Shown here: one piece after another, positions 1 to 12,998 of the stretch
Layout: each line of letters opens with the position of its first letter
How positions within the stretch are numbered: the first letter of the stretch is position 1
Notes under the pieces: model-generated
The model's input: only the letters and a program-made list of their open reading frames with translations
What the model was told of the DNA's origin: nothing
Databases searched by the model: none
Made by a program: the position numbers and the translations under genes
DNA from: Lingula anatina
Taxonomy: Eukaryota; Brachiopoda; Lingulata; Lingulida; Lingulidae
DNA length: 64,000 nt
NCBI RefSeq assembly: GCF_001039355.2
Contig: NW_019774292.1
Location: 1-64,000, forward strand
Reading direction: 5' to 3'

Positions 1-1101
1 CCCCCCCCCCCCCCAAGTATACACACATACACGTGTTGATTCAACAGCCCTAGCTTCCCTTATTCTACTTCCCACCCACTAGTGCAATGTTTTTTTTTAC
101 TGTAAGCAAATATTGATGTTATTTTTGTCACCAAACCCTCCCCCCCCATCCTTCATTTTACTAGGGTTACAAATTTTTAACTTAATGAAATGCATTTTTA
201 TTGCTGTATATAATGTGAAAAATATTCTTTGCAAAATATTGTAGAAGCTAGTTATTGTCACTAGACATGATTTATATATTTATATAATAATGTTTGGTCA
301 TTTTCATTGTAAAATATTAGAAATATTACTATAATTATTATTAAAAGACTGATGACTGATAAGATAAAAGTTGCCCCACATAAACAGACCGAAGTGGCAC
401 AAAGTTTCCAGTGGATTAAATTAAGAACAGGATATCAGAAGATGTGTGGGTTGATCTGTTTCTTTATATACTGCAATATTTACACAATATGGACTATAAT
501 CAAAGCAAACCGTGATATTGATAACTGTAGATAAGTGGAGGTAACACGTCTGGTGCAGGTAAGGCCAGAGAGGAGGTAGGCTGATATGATTATTTCAAGG
601 TACACAATGTGGGATTGGGCCGTGATTTCATGACAACTGTTTAGTGTTGGGCAGATAAGTTTTCTTTTAACAAATGCGATCATTAATTTAAGTTATTGAA
701 GTCACGGCCTAACTGTATGCATGAATTATATTTACTTGTTTTATTCAGATGTTGGACCCATTATACATGAATAATGGGTCCAAGTTTTATATGACTTAAT
801 GATTATGAATTACATTTTCGGATTTTTTTTCATGTACTTAGACAGCATATGGAGGTTACATTTGTTCACAGCAGTGAGGAGTTTTTGAATATTTACTTCT
901 GAGAATCTCTGTTGAAATTTTAATGTTGTCTTTTTCATAACAAAAGGAAGATTAGACAATTGCACGCCGCTCATCTTTCTCAAAGTACATTGGAACATAC
1001 ATATAAGTTTAGAAGTAGCACCCTGTTTAATGTCATGTTGGAAGGAATGGAATATACTAAGTACTAGATTATATTTTGATATGAATGATAACTTTTTTCA
1101 G
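1..1101. other. Region upstream of the first exon, no gene seen
   Basis: AT-rich sequence opening with a poly-C run (1-14). Short open frames on both strands look random. A good-looking splice donor (GCAG then GTAAGG, GT at 559-560) could end a 5' UTR exon of the small gene that starts at 1118, but nothing else supports it. A splice acceptor at 1099-1101 closes the region. Confidence 0.5.
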
Positions 1102-1117
1102 ATTATCAAGAGGATAG

Positions 1118-4100
1118 ATGGCAGAAACTGTGGACTTGGATAATATCTTGTTGTGGAAACGGGGGATTAGTGGGCATGGTGAGTTTTTTTTTTTTGTTGT
1201 TGTTTTGTTTTGTTTTTTCAACAATCTACAAATGTTGCAATCACTGTGCCGCCATGCTGACAGACATTAAACAAATGTTTGCCAAAAATTTGTCCATTTT
1301 TGTAACATTAATATTGACATTGTTAAACAGGAGATAGGGGTAATCAACTCATACTTGGCTATCCAAGGGCATTGATGTCCTAGGTGCATAGGAATCTTTG
1401 CATTGTTCCAATATGCATGAATTAGCAATACTTGTTCAAAAAGTGATTAATCTTCTTTATGTTAAGATAGGATTAATCAAATGATTCCACAGGTAAGTAT
1501 ACCTTAGTAAAACTGGTTCTTGGCATAAATACTACAACATAAATTACACAAAGGGAAAATATAATTCACTTAAGTAGACATGCAGTGACATTCCAAATAT
1601 GACTTATCTGATAATCATTGATCTTTTTATATCTTTCAAAAGTCTAGGTTTTAAATATGGTGCTATCTCCACATGTTTGGAAATGAGTTTAATATTCCAT
1701 TGGCTGTGTATTATTACCAGTGTGGATGATCACAGTTTATCTGAGATAAAATGGGGTTTGTAAAAAGGAGGCTATTGTTTTGTATATATACATGCCGACC
1801 GGATGGCCTTGTGGTTAGAGTGTCCGCCTCTGGAGCGGGAGGACGTGGGTTCAAAACCCGTCCGGGGACATACCAGTCCTTTATAAACGGTACCTGCTGT
1901 CTCCCCGCTTGGCACTCAGCACTTTGGGGTTGAAGCAGGGTCCTGGTCAGGCAGAGAACGATATTGTAAGATTGATAGCACTCAGCGCCTCATACGGCAG
2001 CGGGGCTGTATCCTCCCCAGGGAGGCGAGATTGTACACAGCGTGTTTTGACCAGTTGTATACTTGTTATATGTATGTACATATTTGTAAAGTCTAACGAA
2101 CATATTCATACGGAGTTTAGACTTAAAATAAATATATTATTATTATTATTATTATATATACCTGTAGCAGAAAGTTAGAAAAGATGCACTCAGTTGCTCT
2201 CTTAAATCGAGAACTATTAGTGACTATCTTTAAGTGTGTCTGCTTTAATTCTTTTACACATGCAGGTGTCTTGAGCTCTGTGGAGACAGGTTATCATTTA
2301 AACAGGATATTGGACATATACTGCCTTCAATTATAATTGATAGATTACAGAAAGACCACAGCTCACCAAACACTTGAAACTTTTGTCAGTTTTTAATCTG
2401 GGACTCTGATGACTAGAGTTAACAGGCCCGTAGCCAGAAATTTCAAAAGGGGGGTTCTTTTTCTGAAAAAGTGAACCTTTTACCATGAAACTTTCATGTA
2501 CCTTAATTAAATTTCACCCAGAGGGGACCTTTTCCCCCCTGGCTACAGGCCTGGTTAAGATGATATATAATTTTGAATTACTTAATTACCTCCTGAAAAT
2601 AGCTTTGTTTTTTTCTTATCTGTTTTAAAATTTTAACTAAATGAAAAAAATACATACTGAAAATCTTTATACCCAGAATAATGTCTTTATATGAGTGCAT
2701 TGAGAGATTTCTGTCACTATTACTGTCTTTAAAGTACTGCTGTAAAATTCTCCCCCCCCCCCTCCGTCCCCTTCCTGATGCCCTGAGTTGCAGAGGTCAC
2801 TTGAAACTGCACTAGGTGCTGCGGCAAACTGAGAAACAAATTCACTCAATCACAAAATAGACAAAAATCAATTCAAGATCCAGATCTCTCGAGCAGATCT
2901 GCATGTGATGTCCACTTTTCTGGTACATTAAAGCTGGCTGCCTGTCTTGTGGTTATAAAAGTGACCATAATTGCGAGGTGTATATGTTTTGTGGTGGCTA
3001 GATGTGATGTTGACATGTGATAAGATGGCAGATATTGTGATCTGTGGTTTATTTTCTGTCTCCATTTCATTCATGATTGTGATTTTTCATGATATACCCC
3101 AGTAATTGTCGGAAATTATTTTGGTTTCATTTTTGTACCAAAGTATTATTTGTTGAAGTAACTCCTTAACTACCTGTACTAGAACTGGGCAGGTAACAAA
3201 ACTTAACACTACTGAAGGAGCTAAGCAGGTGCTTGTCGATTGCACACTACTGTTAAACTTTCTTACTACTTATTCATAACGTGCCTTGAAACATATTGAT
3301 ATTCCTGCTTGACTCAGATTATGAGGTATGTAGTTTTGATGCAACTGTAAATCAATTATATGCAACTTTGTCTTCTCTTCTTCTTTTATTTGTACAATTT
3401 GATTGCTTTTGCTGAATGTTTGTGATAAATGTGCATTAACTATATATGCTAAATTATTTACACAATTTTATACTTTCTTTATTTTTATTATTTTTATTTT
3501 TTATACACAGTAGTATATTTTCTTGATTGTGAAATAATTGATAACTGCATTATAAGGTTTTAGTAGATCTAATAAGTCTTGAGTAATGCTGTAAAAAATT
3601 GTGGCAGATATACCTGTACTTTTACTAACATGTTTTGCATGGTACAAAGTATTATCAGTGCAACAGTTAAAGAAATTGAGATGCTGCATGGTGCAATGCA
3701 CTCAACTTTTTCTTTGCCATTTTAACATACATACAATAAGGATAATGATAGGATCTCATGTTCAGCTTGTATCAGCCCATACATACTCAGCTAACTTTAC
3801 AATAATGTTCGCTCCAGATTGTCATTCTCTCCACCATCATAATATTTGTGATGTGTTAAATACCCAGGTGTAGAACTGATTAGAATGTCCTCTGTTTATG
3901 AGACACATACCTGTGGGTCACTCGTTGACCTCTAGTCTCTTCAGGGACACATTAATTAGAAGATTAAGACAAGTAGTCCTCATTAAGATTCTTACACACA
4001 TTCATGTAGCTTCTAGATATTAGTGCAAAGATATCTTTCCTTTTGATGTTCAGACTGACCAAATGTTTTGCTGTTGTCAAAAAATAAGAACTTATGATAT

Positions 4101-4799
4101 TTGAAAAAAATGCATGTATAATTCTCATTCATTTTAGTCATGCAATTATTTAATTGTGGTTTATCTATAATTGATTAGATCTGAAATTTATTTGATTGAA
4201 TGTATTAAGCTTATTGTTAGTGGCAACTTAAGTTAGTATAGTCTTACGTCATAATTTGTTTCTGTCTTAGCAGTGCCTTCATTTCTATTTGTTTTACAAG
4301 GTATAATAATGTCTTTAATTGGCTTTGAGAAGTTTATCTAAGTCATTAAGACTTTATTGAACTTTTGCTCCCTTTGACACTGTTTATCTGATTCATTTGT
4401 TCCAAATGGTCATTAAAGCTGACCTATGTGTAATTATCTTATTAATGTTAGTTAGTGTTAATTAAGTGTACAACGTTTGGGCCATTTTAATTTATGACTT
4501 AGTTTGCATTGAATACTAAGTCTCCTAGCCAAAGGGGTTCGGGAAAAGGTCCCTTTTAATTATGGTTATTATGGTTTTATGGTTTTATTATGGTTTTATC
4601 TAGGTACATGAAGGTTTCATGGTAAAAGGTCCACTTTACCAGAAAAAGAACCCCCCTTTTGAAATTGCTGGCTGCAGGCCTGATACTTAAACCACAGGAT
4701 TTGTGTAAAATATCCATGGAGTCCAATGGTTTGATTTTACTAAAATGAAGTAATGTTGACTTATTCGCCTGTGTTTGAGATATATATTATTTATTATAT

Positions 4800-4834
<35 letters not shown>

Positions 4835-7800
4835 TTTTTGCACTGTTATTAATTGACAGGATGTTTTGTGTATTAAAAGTGCCGCAAGTTATAAACTACG
4901 TGTAGCTCTCCATGTATCTGATATAAAAACATTTTAATGCTTGCCATGGCAGTAACAGCTAATTTTGTGACTTCATGACCATGATAACCTCAATTTAAAT
5001 CAGGGTCAATACGAGATAAAAGAAGATAATTGAATAATTAAAGATGAATTAGGAGAGGAATTAAGGTGTGATTATTGTGTTTGGAGATGAGGTTCAGAGA
5101 TGCCCCAAACCAAACTGTCAAAACTTATTTTGCCTTGAAAGAAGAAAGACAGTAGCTTGTCACACTGACTTGTCACACTGTGTCGTTAAGTCATTGTGTC
5201 ACTTGGTGTATGTACAGGAGGTAACACATTAACAACAGCAGTAACAGCATTTTCTGTAATTTGTTATATAAAAGCAAGAAAAAAAATGTACACATGTAAG
5301 TACAAATTTACAAATATTTTTAATGTATACTTGGAACTAACAGCATTGTGGTAGCATACCGGAATGAATTGGTAGGTTGTATGTGTACCACTGACATGAT
5401 AGAATAGATAGAAGCCATATAAGATGTTATTTGATTGATTCTGGTACTGATTCACACCAAATCTTTATTTTATACAAAAAAGTACAGTAACTACTTGTTT
5501 TGACCAAATCTGTGAATTATTTATAAAACTTAAAATTCAAAGAGTGGATAACAACTCTTCCATAAGAATTTTGAAGAATGACAATACCGTAGGCTGATAT
5601 GTTTATTTTTCTGGACATAATCCAAAATTCCTGCCTAATATGCCAGAGTGTGAGGGTATATCCCAGGTCAGTACGTTGTAGCTGTCACAATACCCCACAG
5701 TTATTGAAGGTTTGACAACATCAGTTATGGAACAAGAAAATATCCTAAGTGCTACTGTAATTCTGTAATTGCCTGGCATTGGCGTCACTGTTCTTTTGGT
5801 CATCAAGTGTTTATTGGACAGAAAATATGCCCTGTATTGTTATGGTGGTAATAATGGCTGAAGGTTTACCAAGTTAGTCCTAGAGGCAGATCTTAGCTTA
5901 TTTGTAAAAGTATGTGTGTATGAAACAAAGTGAAGGCTTTTTGGTGTACAGTTTGTTTGTTTTTGTTTGTTTGTTTTTTTTCCAATATTTATTTTCCATT
6001 TTTCTTCAGGTATCATTGATCTTGTTGCTTTATTAATTTCTTGCTTATTAAATTTACTTGTTTGTTTTTTTGTATGTTTTTTGTTTGCACAATCATTTAG
6101 TAGATTTAGTTTTGCAGTTCATTCACATATATGCAAATAGTGTAACTGTTTTTTATTTTTATTATTTATTTATTTGTCTATTAAAGTTTTTTTTTTACTT
6201 TGAACTGTAAGCATGTACCAGTGCTAGGTACTTGTAAACATCACAGACCATACCACCCCCGGGGTTATTTACTGCCCCTTAATTCACTGTCCACTTAGCC
6301 CCCAGCCACATGACCGGCCAGGTAACAAGATAATAACACACCGAGGCCGAGATGTCCCCTGTAGTTATGAGATTATGACAGTGTCACAGCCACATTACCT
6401 GCTGTTGGTGACACTGTTTGCACACTAGGTATGTGGTGGCCTGTTTTTCTGGCTTCTTCACTGACCAGGCTCCTGTTTAATAAATATTTCATAATAATGA
6501 ATATATACCAGATCACTTAAAATGATAGATTTTGGTCCAGCAAATAAATATTTGAATTTCTTCAACACTTCAAATTATTTGTTATTTTTATTTATTTATT
6601 TTTTATTTTAATTTTTTGGTTATGAAAAACGGACTTAAGAGTGCTCTGAAGTTCACAGAGTTGAAGATGTTTTAAAATCAAAATTTGTAATGAAGGGGGA
6701 TTCAGAAGGGAAATAAAAAATTGCATTGAAGAAGAGAGTAGAATATAAAATGTTTTTTCTTTATTATTATTATTATTATTTTTTTTTTTTTTGTCTTATA
6801 ATGTCTTACCAGACATTTAGCCATAGGCTTGACTATGTCAAATTATAGGTTTTAGCTCTGCGTTCTGTAATTTTCTATCTCCAGTACCAAAGGAGAGGCT
6901 GGGCTGGGTGGGTGCAGACCCTATGGCCCCCTGGGCTTTTTTTATTATTTTTTTTAAGGAAGAGGCCATTTGAGACAGCACATTGTTTGCAGGTACATTG
7001 ATAAAGGGTTTCATAAGATGGTTGTTAACAGAAGATATTTTGTGGGAAAAAAGGGAATTTTTTTTAGGATTGAAACATTCAGCACATCATTTGCAGGTAC
7101 ACTGATAAAGGGTTTCATATCACGTTTATTAAGATGTGTACATGTCAAAATATGAAAGCCTCTTGTGACAGCCTCTTGTAATGATATCATGTAATAACCT
7201 AGTTACAGTTTGTAGTTTTTGGAGTTGAGTCAAATTTATATTTTGCTACATGGTCTTGTGCTGGTTTGGGTCACCTGTTAAGTACAAAGCTGTGTGCATG
7301 ACTGTATCAAATTCTACTCCGCAAGAAAATATTTTACTACATTTTGATATTCTCACAAAAATCAGTTGAGGCATTCCAATTTCTTGCACTTTAATGTTTA
7401 AAGTATGGTTTGAGAGTTTCCATGTCATTTAAAGTTTGCATTTGTGTTTAACCTTGGTTGTTGAATATTTACATAAGTTCTGAATATTATAGGTCCAAGA
7501 GAAGATTTCTAATGTAATATTTTACAAAGTTACCACAGTGTAGCATGCAAGCATGGCTGCTTTCTGTTATCAATCTCAAGTTCAGGTAGTAATCTTGACG
7601 CCTACTGAAATAACACTAGCCTATTATTATGTACGCTTAGTATTCAAATCAGACTACATATTAGTTGTGTTGAAAACTATTATATTTGTTATGTGGCAAA
7701 GGTGAAGTTTTATAATAACTTTATAATAGGGAGAGGAAATGATTTTCCTTTTTTAACAAAATAAAAAATAAAACACCCCTCAGTTTAAAAGCAATCAGGA

Positions 7801-10800
7801 AAGCAAATGGTGTGCTATGTTTAATATGAGTGAGTGACAGTCATTTATAGGTCATAATGTGTTGAAAGCTATTGAAGATATTTTGTGGGAATAAGGATAT
7901 TTTTCTTATGATTGAAACATTCAGTTCAGCCGTAAAACCTGATGTCCAGTTTGTGATTTTGATGCAAATGTTCATATGATATTTATTACAAGTCATTCGT
8001 CCTTTTGTTGGCCAAGATATCAATTGCTCACATCCCATTTCTGTCTCTGTTCATAAGGTGGTTTAAGGCTGGGCTAGAAACTATATGATCAGATGTTCAC
8101 TGATGTCATTCATGCTTTATTGATGTTAACATATTTTTGATAAAACATTGCTATTGCTCATAGCAAGGAAATATTTTATCAGTCATATCAATCATTTACC
8201 ATTTCACTTCAATGGTTTTAAAAGGTTAAAACTAAATAATGTGTCATTACGGTTTTTTATTTCCAGTGAAGCAGTATAACAGTATTGGCTGGAGTAGGAC
8301 TATGTTTGCTGCTCACTATCTGGAAGAATACCAGGACATGATAACAGTAAGTTATTTCTTAGACTGGGTTCCCATACCTAGATCAATCTAATAGGATCGA
8401 TCCATCTCCAACATTTTTTTTAAAATTGCTTTTAGCTTAAGCGGCTTAAATCTCTGGCATGTCTACTGAAGCTACCAAACGATAATTAATTATCAGACAT
8501 CTAGGCTGCTTAAGTTGATTGCAAATTAGCGAGAATCCCCTCGGAGATAGTTCGATCCACAGTTAGTACAGTAGGGTCTGAGAATGGTCCCTTATCCTTC
8601 ATGAGTTATTACCACCTACACAGTTACAAACCCTGTGATCACTGAACTGGCCTGTAGCCAGGGAGGCTCTTTATGCTGAAAGAAAATGCCCTTTTTAACA
8701 CAAGGTTTGCCTTTTTGCTACTTTTGAAATTAGCATTTGATCACTAAATTCATATCTTAATTTCAAAAGTAAGAGTACGAAAAAATTAACATGAACAACA
8801 TTAAATTGTAAGTTCTACATTTTTTACTTTTAAGTACCCCATTTTACCTCTACCAACCCCTCATTCTGGCTCTAGGCCTGTTACCTATACCTGAATGTCT
8901 GCCATACATTATACTAAGTCTGATACTACTTGAAGAGAGATGCAGACTGTCATTTCTATTTGTGCGATATGCTCATATATTTACCATTCACCAAAATTGC
9001 TTTTATTGCATTTTATTCTCATTTGCTGTTTGAGTCTTGGTATCCACAACAGCTCTATGTTTTAAAAAAAATTTTAAAATCTTATTTATAATTTTATTTC
9101 TTAATGATATGTCTTGTAAGTCTCAAGTAATAATCAAGATAATGGCTGTTCAACATGTATTGTGTTAGGTGTGACATTGCTCAACCTGGTGAACACTTGA
9201 TAGCAATCATGATTTGTATACCTAAAGATTAACATCCTTTTTTTTTTTTTTTTTTGAAAAGTAGTAGGATATTTGGATATGACATAAGTGTGAATCTGTA
9301 CCTGGTTGAGCTAGTTTATTTCTCCATCCACTCGGGTGTCTGTTGTTAACCTACGTAACAGTATTACTTCATACCTGGACAAGAAGACCACCAACAAAGA
9401 GTTCAGGTAGTCTGTGCTGTGATCTTAGGCAGACATTACAGCATCCACACTGCCAACATCTTCTGACTATTATGTAATAAACAATGGCATAACTCTTGAA
9501 AACAGTAGGAAGGCATTCTTAAAAGGTGTGCAGAATATTGTTTATGTGTTTAGTTGGTATGTATGATACAGAAATAAAACAGTTGAGTTAATGATCTCTA
9601 ATTTGTATGAGCAATAGCAAAAAAAAAAGGTACCAAGTACTTTAGTCATCATTTGGTGTCTAGAAATAGTAACTAGAAATATATAGGCTTTATCTGCTTG
9701 CGATGGCTTTTCTCCTCATCTAGAAAACGTGCAGATATATTAAGGTAATAAACCATTTTATGATCGTTTCAATAGGGCCCTGCCAATTATGGATAATGAA
9801 CACTATCAGAAAAAGTTCCATATTATTTAATGCCTGGTATATATAGAAAATAGATAGGTTTGGTGAATACTTTGTGACTACCACCTAAAGGTACCTTTCA
9901 GATAGAGTCAGGAAGATGAACTGTAGCACATATAATCACTTTGGTAATGTGTATGGACAGCATGGCACTGTAGAGGTATAAATACAATACTGGGACTGTT
10001 ACTAACCTAAAAATAGTAAATAAATAGGTTTAGTGTCCCTAGTGGATGTCTTAGTCTTATCAGTGACCAGTGCTGACCAGTTTTGATGGCATAAATCATC
10101 ATAGGTTACAATATTTCCAGTAAAAAAAAGAGTTAGATGGATACCAGATAGTTTATCCTCACATTAATCTAGCAGTTTTCATCCATTAGGCCACACTTTT
10201 TTAATTTTATGGATGACATCCTGCGCGCGCACCGATTTTCGNNNNNNNNNNNNNNNNNNNNNNNNNNNNNNNNNNNNNNNNNNNNNNNNNNNNNNNNNNN
10301 NNNNNNNNNNNNNNNNNNNNNNNNNNNNNNNNNNNNNNNNNNNNNNNNNNNNNNNNNNNNNNNNNNNNNNNNNNNNNNNNNNNNNNNNNNNNNNNNNNNN
10401 NNNNNNNNNNNNNNNNNNNNNNNNNNNNNNNNNNNNNNNNNNNNNNNNNNNNNNNNNNNNNNNNNNNNNNNNNNNNNNNNNNNNNNNNNNNNNNNNNNNN
10501 NNNNNNNNNNNNNNNNNNNNNNNNNNNNNNNNNNNNNNNNNNNNNNNNNNNNNNNNNNNNNNNNNNNNNNNNNNNNNNNNNNNNNNNNNNNNNNNNNNNN
10601 NNNNNNNNNNNNNNNNNNNNNNNNNNNNNNNNNNNNNNNNNNNNNNNNNNNNNNNNNNNNNNNNNNNNNNNNNNNNNNNNNNNNNNNNNNNNNNNNNNNN
10701 NNNNNTTAGCAATGGGGTTTGTGTCAATTAGGGTGAGGCTATTACATGTAGAGCTGGTCTATTAGAGGAGGGGCAACTCACTAATTAGAGCAAAGATTAA

Positions 10801-11879
10801 TTAGCAGTGTCCCTTGAGTCCTTCTGAGTCTATTAAGTAGCAGCTAAGTTTCTAGTATTCACTTTATAGCTTTGTTCATACAGTTGTAAGTGACATGGTT
10901 TGAAAGGGTTGTGTTTTTCATAACATCAGTTGCCATGGTGATTATGTCATTTCAAGTATTAGTACATTTCCTTGTAGCTACTAATGCTTCTGCTTTCCAC
11001 AGTTAATTTAGTGCTATAATAATATTTCTGAGATTTAGTAGATTGTAATTACTGCTAGGACCAATTGCACAATGAACAGAACAATTGAGAAGCATTCAAT
11101 CTTGTATTTGAGATAACATTGCATTATCACTTTTTACACTGCTGTAATTATACCACAGTGTTTGATATGCGCGAGGACATGAAGCCCTTATAAAATACTG
11201 CAGACCAGAGGAAGAGTTAATATCTTCATGTTCAGGTGTCACTGTCACCTGTCTCTGGCAGTGTCACCTCATCAGGTACAAGGGTTGACACACCTGACAG
11301 GTAAGAGGGTTGACACACCTGTCAAAAGTTGTGCAGTCTACCACAGAGATAACCATACAGGTTTAAGTCATATAATCCATGGTAAAAATACTGAAGATAC
11401 AGACCTATGTATAAGTGGGTATTATGGTATTTACTATTACAACTACACCAGTTGGTCTGATATTTTATTTTGTACAAAAGATTCTTTTTCAACATTGCTC
11501 ACTGTTGCTCTGGTACGTACAGCTAATTCTTGCTTTGATAAATGTGTTTTTCAGATTTTAGTTGCTCACTTTCAGATATACCACCTTATTGTTTAAAAAA
11601 TATGTTTTTATGCACCGTATTGTGTTGTATGATATTTAATCATAAATTCACTGAGTTACATGTAGATATTATAATTTTTATCATCAGATAAAAATGCCCG
11701 TTGTTTAAGGTATTTCATTTCAATAAAAAGGGTAAAAGTGGATGTCTTGATATTCTTTTCCTCCTAGCAACTTAGCAAGGTATACACTTCAGCAGCATTT
11801 CAAGGGTTTTGTAATCACTTCATTTCACCTTTGTTTCACCTTCCAGGAATCCAGACTGGAGCACTTTGATCTCCTTTGA
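1118..11879 (+). CDS. Spliced small protein of unknown function (57 aa, three exons)
   Basis: I do not recognise this protein. Exons: 1118-1178 (61 nt, exon begins 1102 after a CAG acceptor), 8267-8346 (80 nt) and 11847-11879 (33 nt with TGA). Junctions are textbook: GTGAGT and GTAAGT donors and TTTCCAG/CTTCCAG acceptors, with phases 1 and 0 that keep the frame. An in-frame TAG sits directly before the ATG, so the start is fixed unless an upstream exon adds another. The predicted protein starts MAETVDLDNILLWKRG and ends ESRLEHFDLL. It is mixed and charged, with a central stretch rich in aromatic residues, no signal peptide and no obvious membrane segment. Its composition looks like a real protein rather than random AT-rich reading. 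Alternatively it is the end of a longer gene, or a chance chain of splice-like sites. Both introns are large (7.1 and 3.5 kb). Confidence 0.5.
1793..2155 (+). mobile_element. tRNA-derived SINE
   Basis: The head resembles a tRNA with an A box (around TTGTGGTTAGAGTG, 1808-1821) and a B box (GGGTTCAAAACCC, 1848-1860), so it carries an internal RNA polymerase III promoter. A non-tRNA body follows and the element ends in an ATT microsatellite tail (about 2136-2155). It is flanked by similar TATATATACATG and TATATATACCTG sequences, a likely target-site duplication with one mismatch. Short frames read through it (1751-2178) are not genes. Confidence 0.85.
2423..2553. mobile_element. MITE-like element, GTAGCCAG family, copy 1
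   Basis: Begins CAGGCCCGTAGCCAG and ends CTGGCTACAGGCCTG, which are inverted termini, with GTTAA on both sides as a 5-bp target duplication. The interior contains the family's GGGGGTTCTTTTTCTGAAAA block. It is non-coding and non-autonomous. Confidence 0.75.
4521..4682. mobile_element. MITE-like element, GTAGCCAG family, copy 2
   Basis: The right end is well kept (GAACCCCCCTTTTGAAATTG then CTGGCTGCAGGCCTG) and the left end is degraded (CCTAGCCAAAGGGGTTCG). An ATGGTTTT-type simple repeat has expanded inside it around 4560-4600. Confidence 0.65.
4793..4838. repeat. (TTTA)n microsatellite
   Basis: About eleven uninterrupted copies of a TTTA/ATTT tetranucleotide, followed by T-rich sequence. Confidence 0.9.
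6981..7119 (+). repeat. Direct repeat pair, about 35 bp, 103 bp apart
   Basis: CATTGTTTGCAGGTACATTG plus 15 more bases at 6981-7015 recurs with few changes at 7084-7118. The stretch between them (AAGATATTTTGTGGG through GATTGAAACATTCAG, 7032-7083) recurs at 7875-7926. This is a local duplication that creates an internally repetitive open frame (6970-7155), not a gene. Confidence 0.7.
8362..8593. mobile_element. MITE-like element, GATCGATCC family, full copy
   Basis: Long imperfect inverted termini: the left side contains GGGTTCCCATA and GGATCGATCCATCTCC, and the right side contains the complement (GGAGATAGTTCGATCC, then GAGAATGGTCCCT). TTAAGC motifs are mirrored further in. It starts 15 bp after the exon 2 donor of the small gene. 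A right-end fragment of the same family lies at 46410-46492. Confidence 0.6.
8649..8880. mobile_element. MITE-like element, GTAGCCAG family, degraded copy
   Basis: Left end GGCCTGTAGCCAGGGAGGC and right end TTCTGGCTCTAGGCCTG are mirrored. The interior keeps only traces of the family (CCCTTTTT, TTTTGAAATT) and is older than the copies at 2423 and 22921. Confidence 0.5.
10242..10705. other. Assembly gap (464 N)
   Basis: A run of N. The left flank is a GC-rich CGCGCGC stretch, unusual in this AT-rich region, so a hard-to-sequence or collapsed repeat is likely. Open frames drawn across it are artefacts. Confidence 0.99.
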
Positions 11880-12580
11880 AATAAGAATGAATCTCAATTA
11901 GAAGATTGCACTTGTGACTTCAAAAAGAAATCAGAAAATGAAACTATAGATGATAGTTATTAGGCTTGTGTTGGAGTTTTTGATCCTCGTGCCATGTCTT
12001 ATGATCATCATCTGAGTGAAGGCTTCTGGTTGGTTTAACCGAGACTGAAAGAATGACCAGTTATTAAGACATAACTACAGTGTGACATGTCAGAGATCTT
12101 CAACTACTGAACTCTACAGTATCACGCTAGTATCTTCTTCTTATCTTTATTTAATGATAAAGCTTGAGATTTTATTGCATGACCTCAGCCAATTTCCCAA
12201 TACCCCATAAGTTTTTTTTCTACCATTTTTATAACTTCAGTGAAATTGTCAGCTCTGCTATAACTAAGGAACAGCTGGTTGTAAAGAATTTAAATGTTGA
12301 CAAGTTGTAAGCAAACTCTGCTGATCTGTTTTTGTTTTATTTAGATGAAGCTGTGTGTTAAAAACAAATGTTTATTGTTGTGAAGAATTTAAGAAAACTT
12401 TTTTGTTTTTTTCTGGCTTGGCCTTCGTGACTTTCAGCATGCATATTGAGTTGTGTGTTTAGTCCAGTTTTTATAAGCATTTCATTTTGCTATTCAGATG
12501 TTTAACAATTATGATTACAGTGCTATTTTAGAATGACATTATTCTGCCTCGTAAATAAATCAAGAAAGAATATTTCACCA
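11880..12580 (+). other. Probable 3' UTR of the small gene
   Basis: AT-rich sequence after the TGA at 11877-11879, with no coding frame. AATAAA occurs at 12554-12559, followed by A-rich sequence, and may be the polyadenylation signal. The 3' end is otherwise undetermined. Confidence 0.35.
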
Positions 12581-12998
12581 GCATTAATCACGTAAGCTTT
12601 CATAATCTCTCATTATTGCAATAATCTATTTGGGAATATGATGAATGTCGTCCTGCCATTCTGTAGTTATTTCTAGCTGAGGTACCTAGCATTCCTGATG
12701 TATTAATATATAGAATGTTGTATATCATTAACATTTAACCCCCCACTGTAAGAGTAGACTGAGTGTGTTCTCATCATACTTAACTTGTTACAGGAATAGG
12801 TCCAAGTCTTGTGCAGATTACATGACCACGTGATAACCTCAAGGGGTAGCCCCCCCCCCCTCCAAATCCCTCTCCTCCCTCCCTCCCCCCAGCCCCACCC
12901 CTTCTAACACATTGAGTTTGAACTTCCCTGGTCACTGCTGCTGGAAGTTATTATGGGTTTAGATTGAAACTTTTGAGATGAAGACTTTAAACTACCAC

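Larger units (their letters stand above)
1179..8266 (+). other. Intron 1 of the small gene
   Basis: Large AT-rich intron in the model of the 57-residue protein. It holds the SINE at 1793-2155, two inverted-repeat elements (2423-2553 and 4521-4682), a (TTTA)n tract, homopolymers and a local direct repeat near 7 kb. A CAG-GTAAGTATAC donor-like site at 1489-1502 may mark an alternative exon. No coding sequence is supported. Confidence 0.45.
8347..11846 (+). other. Intron 2 of the small gene
   Basis: Contains two inverted-repeat elements (8362-8593 and 8649-8880), a poly-T run near 9239 and the assembly gap at 10242-10705. The open frame at 11228-11596 lies here but has no recognisable domain. 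Exon content hidden by the gap cannot be excluded. Confidence 0.45.

Noticed and set aside
1795-1870. tRNA gene
   Set aside because: A and B boxes are present, but the sequence continues into a SINE body with an ATT tail and target duplication, and no clean cloverleaf is evident.
10179-10731. Three open frames of 166-182 codons
   Set aside because: They consist almost wholly of N and are artefacts of the assembly gap.
11228-11596. 122-codon frame on the plus strand
   Set aside because: It sits inside intron 2 of the small gene and starts in a short direct repeat (GTAAGAGGGTTGACACACCT). No domain is recognised.
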